The notes under the pieces are model-generated. The model searched no databases. It saw only the letters and a program-made list of their open reading frames with translations, and was not told where the DNA came from. Of a stretch of 64,000 nucleotides of DNA, positions 56,854 through 64,000 are shown one piece after another. The translations under genes were made by a program, and so were the position numbers. Source of the stretch: an uncultured bacterium (lineage in GTDB: Bacteria > Elusimicrobiota > Elusimicrobia > Elusimicrobiales > Elusimicrobiaceae); NCBI GenBank assembly GCA_949294095.1, contig CASFFZ010000001.1:463481-527480 (forward strand). Direction: 5' to 3'. Numbering within the stretch: the stretch's first letter is position 1; every line of letters starts with the position of its first letter.

Positions 56854-57513
56854 ATGAAAAAACCAGAGACCGCGAAAACAGATAAATCAGAACGGGAACT
56901 GCGCATGCGGCAAACCATCAAAGCGGCCGCTTTTGCACTAATGGCGGAAAAGGGCCTGGATAAAGTATCCATGCGCGAAATCGCCGAAAAGGTGCACGTT
57001 ACAAAGCCCGTGCTGTATTATTATTTTAAAAACAAAGAAGATCTTTGTTCCAGCATTATTGACGACCACGAACAAGCCTTTTGCAATCAGCTCCTTACTG
57101 TACAGCAACGGGCGCAAGGGCCGGAAGAAGTGCTGTATACGGGGTTGAAATCCCACTTGGATTTTTTTATGAAAAATCCGATCCATTCCAAGTTTGTCAT
57201 TCAAATGATTTCGTATACGCTAGATATGGATTCTGCCCAAATACCCGCCCGCAAGCAAGACCGTTATTTGCAGGGAATGCTGGAACGTATTTTAAAGGAA
57301 GAGGAAAAGGAAGGCAAAGTCCCTGTAGGGGCCACGACGGATATTGTACGGCTGGTGTCGGGCATTGCTACGGAAATTATGTTTAGCGCGTACTTGGAAC
57401 AACACGTATGCCGCGGGCGTATCAAAGGGAGCCTGTATAACAGGGAACAAATTGCCCGCTTGGTAAAAATCATTTTACTGGGAATTAAACAATACTATAA
57501 GGAAACAAAATAA
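56854..57513 (+). CDS. TetR/AcrR-family transcriptional regulator
   Basis: 219 residues. The N-terminal helix-turn-helix reads IKAAAFALMAEKGLDKVSMREIAEKVHVTKPVLYYYFKNKEDL, the TetR signature. The C-terminal domain is a ligand-binding helical bundle of unknown specificity. First gene of the efflux operon (5 bp to the TolC gene). By analogy it represses this operon through the palindrome at 56833-56846. Confidence 0.93.
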   Translation: MKKPETAKTDKSERELRMRQTIKAAAFALMAEKGLDKVSMREIAEKVHVTKPVLYYYFKNKEDLCSSIIDDHEQAFCNQLLTVQQRAQGPEEVLYTGLKSHLDFFMKNPIHSKFVIQMISYTLDMDSAQIPARKQDRYLQGMLERILKEEEKEGKVPVGATTDIVRLVSGIATEIMFSAYLEQHVCRGRIKGSLYNREQIARLVKIILLGIKQYYKETK

Positions 57514-57518
57514 GACAT

Positions 57519-58898
57519 ATGAGAAAATGGATACTACTCGCGCTGCTGGCTGCATGTGTGCCTGCAGGTTTGGAGGCGGCTCCAAGCAATTCGGCCAACA
57601 GTTTGTTTGCCGAACGTGAAGAGGTGGGGGGAGAAAAGATTACCATTGCGGACGCCATCCGCATGGCGCTTTCGGACAGCTACCAAATCATTGACGCCCA
57701 GAAGACAAAGGAAATTTACGAAGAGCAACTGGCGGAAGCCAATTCGTACTTTTATCCGTCTTTGTCCTTGGACGGCTCGTACAGCCGTGCTTTGAAAAAG
57801 GGCAAAATTATTATGGGCTCCAACAGTATTGAAATCGGCCAGAACAATACGTATACGGCAGGGTTAAGCGGATCGTATATTTTGTGGTTCGGCGGCCAAA
57901 TCCGCAATACGGCGCGCGCCGCCAAGGTGGGGGCCGAAACCGGGTTTTACAACCTGCGCCATGTGCAGGATTTGGTTACCCAGCAGGTGGTTAAGTTCTG
58001 CTACGACATCATTTACGCCGCGGCACTGATCCGCGTGCAGGAAGAATACTTGGATATCGCCAAACAGCACCTGGCCGAAGCGCAGGCCAAATATAAACAA
58101 GGTTTGGCCAGCAACTTAGACGTGTTGACCCAGAAAGTAAAAGTGGAAAACATTGAACCGCTTGTACTGCAGGCCAAGAAAAATTTTGAATTGGGCAACC
58201 TGTATCTGCGGCAAATTTTAAACCGCGACCCGGAAGACAACATCTATCTTACCTGGTCGGAAAAAGACTTGCACCTGCCGCCTACTCCTTCGCTGGATGA
58301 ATTGTACCGCATCGCGATGGAACGCCGGCCGGAGCTGATGCTTTCCAAACTGGCGGTGGATGCGGCGCATTACAACATTAATATAGCCAAAGCGGGACAC
58401 ATGCCCATTTTGGCGCTGAACGCCGATTATACGTATAACGGCATAACGGATCACGGGTTCCCGCAACATAAGCAGGATTATTACTGGTCTTCTTCGGCGG
58501 GGGTCAGCTTGAGTATTCCGTTGTTTGAAGGCGGGAAAGTCAGCTCGCAGGTGGCGCAAAAAGAATTGGCGTACGAGCAGGCGGTGGCGGCGTATCAGAA
58601 TAAAATGAAAAATGTCCGCATCCAAGTAAAAGAAGCATGGCTGAACTTGGAAGAAGCCCGCTCCCGCATTGAAGCCACTAAAGGGGTGGTGGATGAAGCC
58701 CGCGAAAATTTAAGCGCGCAGATGAAGCGTTACCGCGCCGGGCTCACGAGCCAGCTGGAAGTAAACGACGCCATTTCCAACGTAAACGATTCCGACTTGC
58801 AGTTCGTGCAGGCCGTTTATGACGGGGCGATTGCCTTGTCCGATTTGAAATTCGCCGTAGGGGCGGAGGTTGAGTTATATGAAAAAAAAGACAATTAA
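57519..58898 (+). CDS. TolC-type outer-membrane efflux channel
   Basis: 459 residues: signal peptide MRKWILLALLAACVPAGLEA, then two OEP repeats with TIADAIRMALSDSYQIIDAQ, GLSGSYILWFGGQI and SVSLSIPLFEGGKV-type strands and long helices (AEAQAKYKQGLASNLDV, SAQMKRYRAGLTSQLEVNDA). It forms a trimeric tunnel for the RND pump. Its 3' end overlaps the next gene by 20 bp. Confidence 0.93.
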   Translation: MRKWILLALLAACVPAGLEAAPSNSANSLFAEREEVGGEKITIADAIRMALSDSYQIIDAQKTKEIYEEQLAEANSYFYPSLSLDGSYSRALKKGKIIMGSNSIEIGQNNTYTAGLSGSYILWFGGQIRNTARAAKVGAETGFYNLRHVQDLVTQQVVKFCYDIIYAAALIRVQEEYLDIAKQHLAEAQAKYKQGLASNLDVLTQKVKVENIEPLVLQAKKNFELGNLYLRQILNRDPEDNIYLTWSEKDLHLPPTPSLDELYRIAMERRPELMLSKLAVDAAHYNINIAKAGHMPILALNADYTYNGITDHGFPQHKQDYYWSSSAGVSLSIPLFEGGKVSSQVAQKELAYEQAVAAYQNKMKNVRIQVKEAWLNLEEARSRIEATKGVVDEARENLSAQMKRYRAGLTSQLEVNDAISNVNDSDLQFVQAVYDGAIALSDLKFAVGAEVELYEKKDN

Positions 58899-59784
58899 GC
58901 GGTTAAATTATGTTCTTTTGGGGATTATCATTTTAGTCTGTATCGGGCTGTGGATGCGCCGCGACCCGGCCGAAAAACTGTTGGGCAATGTCCCGATGGA
59001 CGTGTTTGTGGTGCAGACCGAAAAAGTGCAGCTGCGGGATTTAAAACGGCAATTATTGATGTCCGGCAACGTAAAAGCGTTGGAAGAAGCCACCCTTTAT
59101 CCGCGCGTCAGCGGCAAATTGCTTAAAAACGTACTCAAAGAAGGCGACGCCGTAAAACGGAATCAAACCGTTTCGTTGATTGAACGCGATGAAGTGGGCG
59201 CTGTGTATGAGCCGGTCGTCGTGCCCTCTACGATTACGGGTGTAGTCGGCCGGGTGTACTTGGATCCCGGCGAGAACGTAACCACCACAACGCCGGTGGC
59301 GTTGGTCGTGAACCAGAGCACGGTGCGCATTGAAGTGGACGTGCCGGAGCGGTATATCGGCGATTTGCATAAAGGTCAATCGGCCGTGCTGCGGGTGGAC
59401 GCGCTGCCCGGGCAAGATTTTGAAGCCAAACTGAACATCTTAAGCCCCGTGGTGGATTCCATGAGCCGTTCCATGGCGGTAGAATTTGTGGCCGAAAACC
59501 CGAAAGCGTTATTAAAGTCCGGCATGTTTGCCAAAGTGGATATCGCCCTGGCGGAAAAGAAGGATGCGCCGTCCGTCTCCAAAAAGAGCGTTTACACGGA
59601 TGAGCAGGGCCAAACCTATGTATATATTCCTTCCAGCGACAAAAAACAAGCTATCCGGCAGAACGTAGAGGTCGGTTTTGACAATAATGATTATGTGGAA
59701 ATCACCGATGGCTTGTCTACCGGGGAGGAAATCCTTGCGTTTGCATATGGCGTAAAGGACGGAAGCAAAATCGAAATTAAATAG
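58879..59784 (+). CDS. RND efflux periplasmic adaptor (HlyD/MFP family)
   Basis: 301 residues: N-terminal membrane anchor (about 8-27), half-lipoyl motifs (SGNVKALEEATLYPRVSGKLLKNVLKEGDAV and PSTITGVVGRVYLDPGENV) and a beta-barrel part with VPERYIGDLHKGQSAVLRVD. The coiled-coil hairpin between the lipoyl halves is very short, so the adaptor is of a compact type. ATG 58879 follows GGAGG; an in-frame upstream TTG is less likely. Confidence 0.92.
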   Translation: MKKKTIKRLNYVLLGIIILVCIGLWMRRDPAEKLLGNVPMDVFVVQTEKVQLRDLKRQLLMSGNVKALEEATLYPRVSGKLLKNVLKEGDAVKRNQTVSLIERDEVGAVYEPVVVPSTITGVVGRVYLDPGENVTTTTPVALVVNQSTVRIEVDVPERYIGDLHKGQSAVLRVDALPGQDFEAKLNILSPVVDSMSRSMAVEFVAENPKALLKSGMFAKVDIALAEKKDAPSVSKKSVYTDEQGQTYVYIPSSDKKQAIRQNVEVGFDNNDYVEITDGLSTGEEILAFAYGVKDGSKIEIK

Positions 59785-59791
59785 GGTTTTT

Positions 59792-62700
59792 ATGCAAGAA
59801 AAAGAACAACAAGCCACACGGCGAACAGAACAGAAAAGGGGTTTCTCCTCTTTCTTTATCAGACGCCCTGTTTTGACGATTATGTCCTCTTTGGCCTTGG
59901 TCATTCTAGGGTTAATGGCATATAACAGCATGGGCGTGGGGCTGTATCCGAACATGGATGTGCCTTATGTGCTGGTGCAGACCACGCTTTCCGGGGCCAG
60001 CTCCGAAGAAATGGAAACCTCGGTCAGTAAGGTAATTGAAGAATCCGTCAACCAAATTGAAGGGATTGACGAGTTAACCAGCCAGAGCACGGAAGGCATC
60101 TCCCTGGTCGTCATCAAGTTTGATATGGACAAAGACCAGGATGTGGCCGCGCAGGAAGTGCGCGATAAAGTGGACTTGGTAACCAACGATTTGCCCGACG
60201 GCACGGACGCGCCTGTTATTATGAAGTTGGACGCGGATGCCATTGCCGTACTGAACGTGGTCGTTTCCGGCGACAGGGACATTATTGAATTGACGGAAAT
60301 CGCCAAGAAAAAAGTAAAAGAAAACATTGAAAACACCCGCGGGGTGGGGTCGGTGTCCATCGTCGGTGGCCGCGAACGCGAAATTCACGTCATCGTCAAT
60401 CCGTTTAAATTGTATTCCTTAGGGCTGCCGATTACGGCCGTCAAAAGTGCCTTACAGGATCAGAACGTGGAAACGCCCGGCGGCCGCGTGGAACAGCAAC
60501 ATCAGGAATATACCCTGCGCGTGTTGGGCCGCATTGACAATGTTCCGGCATTTAATGATATTTTTGTGGCGCGCAAAAACGGCACTTCTATCAAAATCTC
60601 GGATATCGGGTATGCCGAAGATTCGGGGGAATACGACCGCGAATCCACATTCTTAAACGGCCGCCGCGCCGTCACGCTGGAAGTCAAAAAACAGTCCGGC
60701 ACGAACACGCTGGCCGTCATCCAAGGGGTAAAAGACAAGCTGGATCAAATCAAATCCACCTTGCCCAAGGATATTAAAATTTCGTTGATGATGGACCAGT
60801 CCGGCACCATTCAGGCTTCCGTAAACACCGTGCTGGAACACCTGATTTTGGGCGGTATTTTAGCCGGGATTATGGTGTTGATCTTCATGGGGTCGCTGCG
60901 CTCCACTTTTATTGCTTTCTTGGCCATGCCTATTTCCATCATCGGTTCGTTCTTGTTTATGAATATGATGGGCTTTACGATTGACTCCATGACGCTTTTG
61001 GGGTTGACCGTGGCCGTGGGTATTGTCATTGACGACGCTATCGTAATGCTGGAGAACATCTTCCGGCATATGGAAAAATACAACAAAACGCCGCTGCAGG
61101 CCGCGTTGGACGGATCGCGCGAAATTACCTCTACGGTAATTGCAACCACGCTGTCCATTCTGGTCATTTTCCTGCCGCTGGCGTATATGAGCGGGATTGT
61201 GGGCCGCGTGGTAAGCAGCTATGGGATGACGGTGGTGTTTGCTATTGCGCTGTCCGGTATTGTGGCCTTGACGCTGACGCCTATGCTCTGCGCCAAGATG
61301 TTAAAGCAAGGGGAGAAAAAAACGAAGCTGGATCATATTGTAGACGCTATCAACCAAAAGTTGGTAAACATCTATATCCCCATGCTCAACTGGTCTATCC
61401 ATCACCGCAAAACGATGGTCTTGATCTCGGTGTTGTGTTTGTTTTCGCTGGTTCCGATGCTTAAGATTGTAGGGGGGGAATTCTTCCCGCAGGAAGACAG
61501 CGGTAAAATTCAGATTAACGTAGAAGCCCCCGTAGGCACCAGCTATACGGATACGCAGCAAATCTTGATGCAGCTGGAGCAGGACGTAAGACGCATGCCC
61601 TATGTGAAAGACGTACTGATTTCGGCCGGGGTCGGCAGCAGCTTTTTGGATTCCAACCCCAGCAACCAAGGGCATGTGCGTTTTGAGCTGGAAGACCGCA
61701 AAACCCGCCACGGCATTACAACCGCCAAATACCTGGAATTGACCCGTGAAATGATGAAAAAATATGACGGCTTAAAAACCAGCTCGTATATCGTATCGGA
61801 CGGGCCGGGCGGTCAGAAAGACGTGGAATACCGCATCTCCGGGCCGGATATCAACAAACTGACGGAATACGGCAATGCCGTCTTGGATAAATTGCGCCAA
61901 GACCCGCGGTTTATTGATTTGGACTTATCTTTGGATTTGGCCAAACCGGAATACCGTGTCATCATCAACCGTGAAAAAGCGCATGATATGGGCGTGAACG
62001 TAACGGATATCGCTTCGGCCCTGCGCACCATGGTGGGCGGCGAAGACGAAGTAACCAAATACAAAGAAGGGGACGAACTGTATGAAGTCCGCATCCGCGT
62101 AGGCGAAGAATACCGCGACACCAAGGAAGCCGTCAGCGCGCTCATGGTGCCGGCGACGATTGACGGGAAAGAAACAATTGTCCGTCTGGACAGCGTGGCC
62201 ACCATTGAGGAAGGCACCGGCCCCAGCCAAATTGACCGCTACAACCGCCAGCGCGAAGTTACGGTGGAAGCCAACTTGAACGGGCTGGATACCCGCACGG
62301 CGATGGGGATTATCCAGCAGGCGTATGATTCGCTGGAAGTTTCCAATGAATACAGCGGCGGCACCAGCGGAAGCGCCAAAGAAATGGCCCGGATGTTCCA
62401 GTCGTTTATCTTAGCGTTTGTGTTGGCGTTCTTGTTTAAATACATGATTTTGGCCGCCCAGTTTGAGAATTATTCTCACCCGGTGGCAATTATCGTATCG
62501 CTGCCGTTGACGGTTCCGTTTGCGGTGTTTTCGCTATTGGTAACCGGGCAGACGTTAAATATATACAGTTTGCTGGGGCTGTTTATGTTGATCGGGGTCG
62601 TCAGTAAAAACGCTATTTTGCAGACGGACTATACCGATCAGTTGCGTGCCCGCGGTTACGGCCGTACGGACGCTATTTTGCAAGCCAACCGCGTGCGTCT

Positions 62701-62974
62701 GCGCCCGATTTTGATGACGACGCTGACGCTGGTGGTGGGGGTTGTTCCGATGCTTATCTCCAATGGGGAAGGGGCGGAATCCCGCCGCAGCTTGGCCATT
62801 GTAATTGTGGGCGGGCAGGCGCTGTCGCTGCTGGTAACACTGTTGATGACGCCTGTTACGTACATTTTAATGGACGAATTGGGCGATTGGATCAACTATA
62901 AATTCAGAGGCATTCCGTATCCGGAAGATAAGAGCAAAGACACCATCTTGCCGGAAGTGCCGCAAGAAGATTAA
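59792..62974 (+). CDS. RND multidrug efflux pump, HAE1/AcrB family
   Basis: 1060 residues, the full RND length with 12 membrane helices and two large periplasmic loops. Recognisable: FFIRRPVLTIMSSLALVILGLMAY at the start, GVGLYPNMDVP, the proton-relay region GLTVAVGIVIDDAIVMLENIFRHME (two Asp in helix 4) and the mirrored C-terminal GLFMLIGVVSKNAILQTDY. It exports drugs or other hydrophobic compounds by proton exchange together with the adaptor and TolC genes before it. Confidence 0.95.
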   Translation: MQEKEQQATRRTEQKRGFSSFFIRRPVLTIMSSLALVILGLMAYNSMGVGLYPNMDVPYVLVQTTLSGASSEEMETSVSKVIEESVNQIEGIDELTSQSTEGISLVVIKFDMDKDQDVAAQEVRDKVDLVTNDLPDGTDAPVIMKLDADAIAVLNVVVSGDRDIIELTEIAKKKVKENIENTRGVGSVSIVGGREREIHVIVNPFKLYSLGLPITAVKSALQDQNVETPGGRVEQQHQEYTLRVLGRIDNVPAFNDIFVARKNGTSIKISDIGYAEDSGEYDRESTFLNGRRAVTLEVKKQSGTNTLAVIQGVKDKLDQIKSTLPKDIKISLMMDQSGTIQASVNTVLEHLILGGILAGIMVLIFMGSLRSTFIAFLAMPISIIGSFLFMNMMGFTIDSMTLLGLTVAVGIVIDDAIVMLENIFRHMEKYNKTPLQAALDGSREITSTVIATTLSILVIFLPLAYMSGIVGRVVSSYGMTVVFAIALSGIVALTLTPMLCAKMLKQGEKKTKLDHIVDAINQKLVNIYIPMLNWSIHHRKTMVLISVLCLFSLVPMLKIVGGEFFPQEDSGKIQINVEAPVGTSYTDTQQILMQLEQDVRRMPYVKDVLISAGVGSSFLDSNPSNQGHVRFELEDRKTRHGITTAKYLELTREMMKKYDGLKTSSYIVSDGPGGQKDVEYRISGPDINKLTEYGNAVLDKLRQDPRFIDLDLSLDLAKPEYRVIINREKAHDMGVNVTDIASALRTMVGGEDEVTKYKEGDELYEVRIRVGEEYRDTKEAVSALMVPATIDGKETIVRLDSVATIEEGTGPSQIDRYNRQREVTVEANLNGLDTRTAMGIIQQAYDSLEVSNEYSGGTSGSAKEMARMFQSFILAFVLAFLFKYMILAAQFENYSHPVAIIVSLPLTVPFAVFSLLVTGQTLNIYSLLGLFMLIGVVSKNAILQTDYTDQLRARGYGRTDAILQANRVRLRPILMTTLTLVVGVVPMLISNGEGAESRRSLAIVIVGGQALSLLVTLLMTPVTYILMDELGDWINYKFRGIPYPEDKSKDTILPEVPQED

Positions 62975-62994
62975 TTCTTCTTTAGGAAAACAAG

Positions 62995-63024
62995 AAAACG
63001 CCGGGGCAAACCCCGGCGTTTTTT
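62995..63024 (+). terminator. Terminator of the efflux operon
   Basis: AAAACGCCGGGG / CCCCGGCGTTTT stem with CAAA loop and T-run. Confidence 0.93.
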
Positions 63025-63037
63025 ATGGCGGCCATAA

Positions 63038-63062
63038 AGAAAAACCGCGCTTTAAGCGCGGT
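63038..63062 (-). terminator. Terminator of tRNA-Cys
   Basis: On the minus strand ACCGCGCTT / AGCGCGGT hairpin followed by TTTTTC, just downstream of the tRNA. Confidence 0.85.
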
Positions 63063-63074
63063 GTAGAAAAGAAA

Positions 63075-63146
63075 AGGTGCGGGCGGGAATCGAACCCACG
63101 AATATCAGTTTTGCAGACTGACGCCTTACCACTTGGCTACCGCACC
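63075..63146 (-). tRNA. tRNA-Cys (anticodon GCA)
   Basis: Minus-strand cloverleaf: acceptor GGTGCGG / CCGCACC, anticodon loop CTGCAAA (GCA) on stem TCAGT / ACTGA, TTCGATT T-loop and discriminator U as usual for Cys. CCA is not encoded. Confidence 0.95.
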
Positions 63147-63230
63147 GAGTAAATCGGAAAGGGTTACGACCTAATTATTATAGCAAAAAAAGAAATTTTT
63201 AGAAAGAAGCGGAAAAAATAAATTTGGGCC

Positions 63231-63258
63231 TTGATTTTTTACGCTTGCTTGCTATACT
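63231..63258 (+). promoter_or_regulatory. Promoter of the candidate small RNA
   Basis: TTGATT (63231-63236), 16-bp spacer, TATACT (63253-63258) with an extended TG. A start near 63265 is expected. Confidence 0.65.
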
Positions 63259-63264
63259 AGCAAT

Positions 63265-63332
63265 ATGGGAGTGCCACCAAGACCCGTTTTAGGGTATACC
63301 TCTTGTAGGGGACAAGGCCTCCCACTTTTTTT
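63265..63332 (+). ncRNA. Candidate small structured RNA, unknown family
   Basis: About 65 bases with its own promoter and a run of seven T at 63326-63332. A closing stem TGGGAG / CTCCCA with GCC / GGC inside it surrounds two hairpins: ACCC-GTTTTA-GGGT and CTTGT-AGGGG-ACAAG. I do not recognise it as SRP, 6S, tmRNA or a known riboswitch. An ATG at 63265 opens a 34-codon frame with leaderless spacing, so a small protein is the alternative, but the closed structure with T-run favours an RNA. Confidence 0.55.
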
Positions 63333-63396
63333 GTCTTTTTGCGCGCGGGCCCGTTACCCGGCCCGATAAATCCATACACAGCCGCCCGTTTTTTGG

Positions 63397-63435
63397 TATA
63401 ATAAAACAAAGGCCCCCAACCGGGGGCCGTTTTTC
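63397..63435 (+). terminator. TATAAT directly followed by a terminator hairpin
   Basis: GGCCCCC / GGGGGCC hairpin (63411-63428) with T-run. A TATAAT (63397-63402, extended TG) lies 8 bases before it, so a transcript from there would be little more than the hairpin. It may simply be a second terminator for the small RNA. Confidence 0.6.
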
Positions 63436-63513
63436 GCGGTGCGCACGCCCGCCCCGGAGCGAAAGACTTTCGTCTTTGTCTGTTTTTTGATATAATAAAG
63501 TATATTGCCGTAT

Positions 63514-63584
63514 GCGGGCGTAGTTCAATGGTAGAACACTAGCCTTCCAAGCTTGATACGTGGGTTCGATTCCCATCGCCCGCT
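63514..63584 (+). tRNA. tRNA-Gly (anticodon TCC)
   Basis: Acceptor GCGGGCG / CGCCCGC, D-stem GTTC / GAAC, anticodon loop CTTCCAA (TCC), T-loop TTCGATT, discriminator U. One T-T mismatch is seen in the anticodon stem. CCA not encoded. A TATAAT at 63491-63496 with TTTCGT 17 bp upstream is its promoter. Confidence 0.93.
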
Positions 63585-63619
63585 TGGCACGGTTGTTACG
63601 CGCAAGCGTCAAAACAAAT

Positions 63620-63692
63620 GCTGGGGTAGCTCAGTCGGTAGAGCATCTCCATGGTAAGGAGAAGGTCGTGGGTTCGATTCCCACTCCCAGCT
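63620..63692 (+). tRNA. tRNA-Thr (anticodon GGT), copy 1
   Basis: Acceptor GCTGGGG / TCCCAGC (one G-U), anticodon loop ATGGTAA (GGT) on stem TCTCC / GGAGA, TTCGATT loop, discriminator U. CCA not encoded. Identical to copy 2. Confidence 0.94.
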
Positions 63693-63731
63693 TATGAATT
63701 TAAAAATTCCCCGCAAGGGGCAGCAGGAACT

Positions 63732-63804
63732 GCTGGGGTAGCTCAGTCGGTAGAGCATCTCCATGGTAAGGAGAAGGTCGTGGGTTCGATTCCCACTCCC
63801 AGCT
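63732..63804 (+). tRNA. tRNA-Thr (anticodon GGT), copy 2
   Basis: Identical 73-base copy of the tRNA-Thr at 63620-63692, 40 bases downstream and 55 bases before tuf. tRNA-Gly/Thr genes before tuf are a known bacterial arrangement (E. coli glyT-thrT-tufB). Confidence 0.94.
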
Positions 63805-63859
63805 TGTTTTGAAACAACTAAACAATAGCAGTACAGACTAAAAACAGGAGAACTAAACG

Positions 63860-64000
63860 ATGGCAAAGGAAAAATTTTCCCGCAGCAAACCGCACGTGAA
63901 CGTGGGAACGATCGGGCACGTGGACCATGGTAAGACGACGTTAACGACGGCGATCACGAAGGTATTGGCGAAAGAAGGCAAAGCCAAAGCGATGGCGTAC
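63860..64000 (+). CDS. tuf: Elongation factor Tu, N-terminal part (cut by window end)
   Basis: 47 codons are visible: [28 protein letters not shown] includes the GTPase P-loop [10 protein letters not shown]-Tu carries aminoacyl-tRNA to the ribosome. CAGGAG stands before the ATG. It is probably read from the tRNA-Gly/Thr transcript. Confidence 0.96.
   Translation, partial: MAKEKFSRSKPHVNVGTIGHVDHGKTTLTTAITKVLAKEGKAKAMAY

Noticed and set aside
63289..63866. Two minus-strand frames of 107 and 85 codons over the tRNA genes
   Set aside because: They read antisense through tRNA-Gly and tRNA-Thr and give the well-known false peptides (GIEPTYQAWKASVLPLNY, SGNRTHDLLL) often wrongly annotated from such places.

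Overview
The window looks like a chromosomal segment of an anaerobic, diderm (Gram-negative-type) bacterium with roughly 50% GC. Anaerobic life is suggested by an oxygen and peroxide defence operon (thiol peroxidase, desulfoferrodoxin, flavodiiron protein, flavin reductase, rubredoxin). An outer membrane is suggested by a TolC-type channel, an RND pump, a beta-barrel protein, a heptose-epimerase-like enzyme and secreted proteins ending in outer-membrane-style C-termini. Peptidoglycan is probably of the meso-diaminopimelate type (MurE with a DNPR motif, dapA/asd/dapB). The gene set and order resemble gut Elusimicrobiota, but that placement is an inference from memory and no marker search was possible.

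Layout. 1-3300 (minus): start of a glycosyltransferase and the oxidative-stress operon. 3300-11700 (plus): replication block with dnaA, a DnaA-box cluster that is the likely oriC, dnaN, a DciA-like gene, gyrB and gyrA; recF is absent and gyrB carries a one-base frame break. 11.8-13.3 kb: alpha-amylase. 13.4-21.1 kb: full F-type ATP synthase operon, atpZBEFHA-[heptose epimerase-like]-GDC, with the epimerase gene placed between atpA and atpG. 21.1-23.9 kb: a secreted orphan, an SPFH protein and a Sel1-repeat protein. 23.9-26.4 kb (minus): two secreted trypsin-fold proteins, both with Cys in place of the nucleophile Ser. 26.6-35.3 kb: glyA, a deoxyhypusine-synthase-like gene with a barrel protein and a DoxX protein, then dnaX-recR-comEC and a guanine deaminase. 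36.4-42.1 kb (minus): a compact peptidoglycan-recycling operon (AI-2E exporter family, ampG, murQ, anmK, nagZ). 42.2-48 kb: tRNA-Val with a duplicated 3' end, marC, uvrB, a birA-like gene, a response regulator, tilS and a hydrolase. 48.1-55 kb: murE-murD facing a minus-strand dapA-asd-dapB-murC operon. 55-63 kb: sppA, a membrane protein, and a tetR-tolC-hlyD-RND efflux operon. 63-64 kb: tRNA-Cys, a candidate small RNA, tRNA-Gly, two identical tRNA-Thr genes and the start of tuf.

Cross-links. A palindrome of the form TTACC-N4-GGTAA occurs in the promoters of three units, the amylase, the ATP synthase operon and the TetR/efflux operon, which suggests one regulator may act on all three. Several genes start 6-7 bases after a -10 hexamer with no Shine-Dalgarno sequence, which suggests leaderless mRNAs. 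The peptidoglycan recycling, DAP synthesis and Mur ligase genes together cover much of wall synthesis and salvage.

Most promising for follow-up: the paired Cys-nucleophile trypsin-fold proteins, the shared TTACC palindrome, the epimerase inside the ATP synthase operon, the small structured transcript at 63265-63332, and the 65-bp duplication at the tRNA-Val 3' end.
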